Below are positions 63,089 to 64,000 of a stretch of 64,000 nt of DNA, piece by piece (the first letter of the stretch is position 1; each line of letters begins with the position of its first letter). The position numbers and the translations under genes were made by a program. Source of the stretch: Aquimarina macrocephali JAMB N27 (GTDB lineage: Bacteria; Bacteroidota; Bacteroidia; Flavobacteriales; Flavobacteriaceae); contig NZ_JACA01000005.1 in NCBI RefSeq assembly GCF_000520995.1, positions 62,001 to 126,000 on the forward strand, read 5' to 3'. The notes below the pieces were generated by a model that did not search any database, was not told the DNA's origin, and saw nothing but the letters and a program-made list of their open reading frames with translations.

Positions 63089-63787
63089 TTAATTTACATT
63101 AAGAGTAGACATACCTCCATCTACCCCAATAACCTGACCCGTAATCCAGCTGCTATCATCACTTAACAAAAATCGCGCAATATTTGCGATATCTTCTGCT
63201 TGCCCGATGCGTTTCATTGGGTGACGATTATCCATGAGTTGTTTCTTTTTTTCGTTACTCAGTAATCCTTTTGCAAGGGGAGTATTTGTTAATGATGGTG
63301 CGATAACATTAACTCTAAATTTTGGAGCATATTCTGCCGCTAATGCTTTTGCAAACCCTTCTATTGCACCTTTTGCAGCGGCAATACTTGTATGAAAAGG
63401 CATTCCGACTTTTACGGCTACGGTACTAAAAAATACTAAACTTGCTTGCTCCGAATTTTTTAATTTGGGAAGTAAGGTGTGTATGATTTTGACCAGAAAC
63501 ATAAAATTGATCTGCATATCTTCTTCAAATATTTTTGGAGTCAACATTTTGAAAGGCTTGAGATTGATGCTGCCAGGACAATATACAAAACCATCAATTC
63601 TTTCGGGAAGGGTAGAAGTATCGATTTCATCCTTCGATGCATCATAAGGAATATGGGTTACTTCTAAATTACCTAGATTTTCTGAAGTTCTGGAGGCAAT
63701 AAAAATATTATGCTCATTATACAGTTTTAGAGCAATTTCAAAACCAATTCCATGACTTCCACCTATGAGTAGGATATTTTTTCTCAT
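63089..63787 (-). CDS. SDR-family oxidoreductase
   Basis: The 232-aa protein has the short-chain dehydrogenase pattern: NILLIGGSHGIGFEIALKLY (NAD(P) binding), FVYCPGSINLKPFKML, the active-site Ser in LVFFSTVAVKVGMPFHT, FAKALAAEYAPKFRVNVIAP, and SSWITGQVIGVDGGMSTLNV. The usual YxxxK Tyr is replaced: the sequence is HTSIAAAKGAIEGFAKAL, where Tyr would be expected before the AAAK. The substrate is unknown. It lies in an operon between the SRPBCC gene and photolyase. Confidence 0.92.
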   Translation of the reverse strand: MRKNILLIGGSHGIGFEIALKLYNEHNIFIASRTSENLGNLEVTHIPYDASKDEIDTSTLPERIDGFVYCPGSINLKPFKMLTPKIFEEDMQINFMFLVKIIHTLLPKLKNSEQASLVFFSTVAVKVGMPFHTSIAAAKGAIEGFAKALAAEYAPKFRVNVIAPSLTNTPLAKGLLSNEKKKQLMDNRHPMKRIGQAEDIANIARFLLSDDSSWITGQVIGVDGGMSTLNVN

Positions 63788-63797
63788 TATTTAAGTT

Positions 63798-64000
63798 TTA
63801 AACAAATATAATTTCATTATCTGCTTTGGTTTCAAATGTTCCAAATAATTCGATTAATTTTTTTTTACGATATTCAAACACTTCTTTTAATCTTGGTTTT
63901 ACAATAATCGGGTGAACCAATTGTCCTAATATCCCTAAGGGTATTTTATAATCGATAATATCTTCCATTTCAATACCGCCAGGTATTTCTTTTATAAAGT
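63798..64000 (-). CDS. SRPBCC-family protein, C-terminal part (5' end outside window)
   Basis: The open frame enters from the right edge and ends at 63798. It reads KEIPGGIEMEDIIDYKIPLG, then ILGQLVHPIIVKPRLKEVFE and YRKKKLIELFGTF. This is the end of the ligand-binding SRPBCC family often called cell-division-inhibitor-like. In Flavobacteria this gene commonly precedes an SDR gene and photolyase (from memory), as here. The spacing to the SDR start is 10 nt. Confidence 0.85.
   Translation of the reverse strand, partial: FIKEIPGGIEMEDIIDYKIPLGILGQLVHPIIVKPRLKEVFEYRKKKLIELFGTFETKADNEIIFV

Noticed and set aside
1..64000. CRISPR arrays, prophage, insertion sequences, rRNA
   Set aside because: I looked for regularly spaced repeats, transposase or integrase motifs and rRNA signatures and saw none. 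The SprB and PKD repeats are protein-level repeats.

Overview
The window looks like chromosome of a low-GC marine Bacteroidota, most likely a Flavobacteriaceae member; a relative of Aquimarina is a guess that I cannot confirm. The evidence is a type IX secretion (T9SS) C-terminal sorting domain, SprB-like and PKD surface proteins, Bacteroidota-specific families (DUF4290, DUF493, short HU, MurA with Asp at the Cys site), a TTG-N19-TAnnTTTG promoter, and near absence of Shine-Dalgarno sites.

Region 1 (1-15.8 kb, + strand) is a compact run of exported proteins. In order: the tail of a fibronectin-III protein, a 1136-aa SprB-repeat protein with a T9SS sorting domain, a three-PKD lipoprotein, a 1732-aa secreted protein with an FN3 domain and a zincin motif, a secreted protein ending in an R-S-ExE ADP-ribosyltransferase domain, a helical gene overlapping its stop codon (candidate immunity protein), and an outer-membrane barrel with a long helical tail. 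I read it as a surface-displayed or secreted polymorphic-toxin locus. This is the best candidate for a poorly described system.

Region 2 (15.9-36 kb) is mostly core genome: a DUF3291/AraC pair, tRNA-Met, START-like protein, class IV aminotransferase, AlgH, HU, an operon AAA ATPase-recQ-fmt, a PepSY membrane protein, a molybdenum hydroxylase operon with its own XdhC and MocA maturation factors, DUF493, DUF4290-murA, a PAS histidine kinase and a cold-shock protein. A 32-codon small ORF with its own terminator lies at 36.4 kb.

Region 3 (36.8-52.1 kb, all - strand) is accessory. It holds about 20 small, mostly unrelated genes (lipoproteins, membrane proteins, DUF1963, HAD, VOC, AraC, FAD monooxygenase, ECF sigma with a membrane partner, serine hydrolase). 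Many are separated by related 60-200 bp imperfectly palindromic spacers that begin with a C/TAAC motif and often end near GTTAG/GTTGG. This resembles a gene-cassette array, but no integrase or transposase is visible.

Region 4 (52.4-61.3 kb) is a complete histidine-utilisation operon, hutH-hutI-hutU-hutD-hutG-hutF (- strand), with a divergent LysR regulator. It uses the five-step route through N-formylglutamate. Region 5 (61.3-64 kb) holds a SnoaL-like protein and an SRPBCC-SDR-photolyase operon that runs off the right edge.
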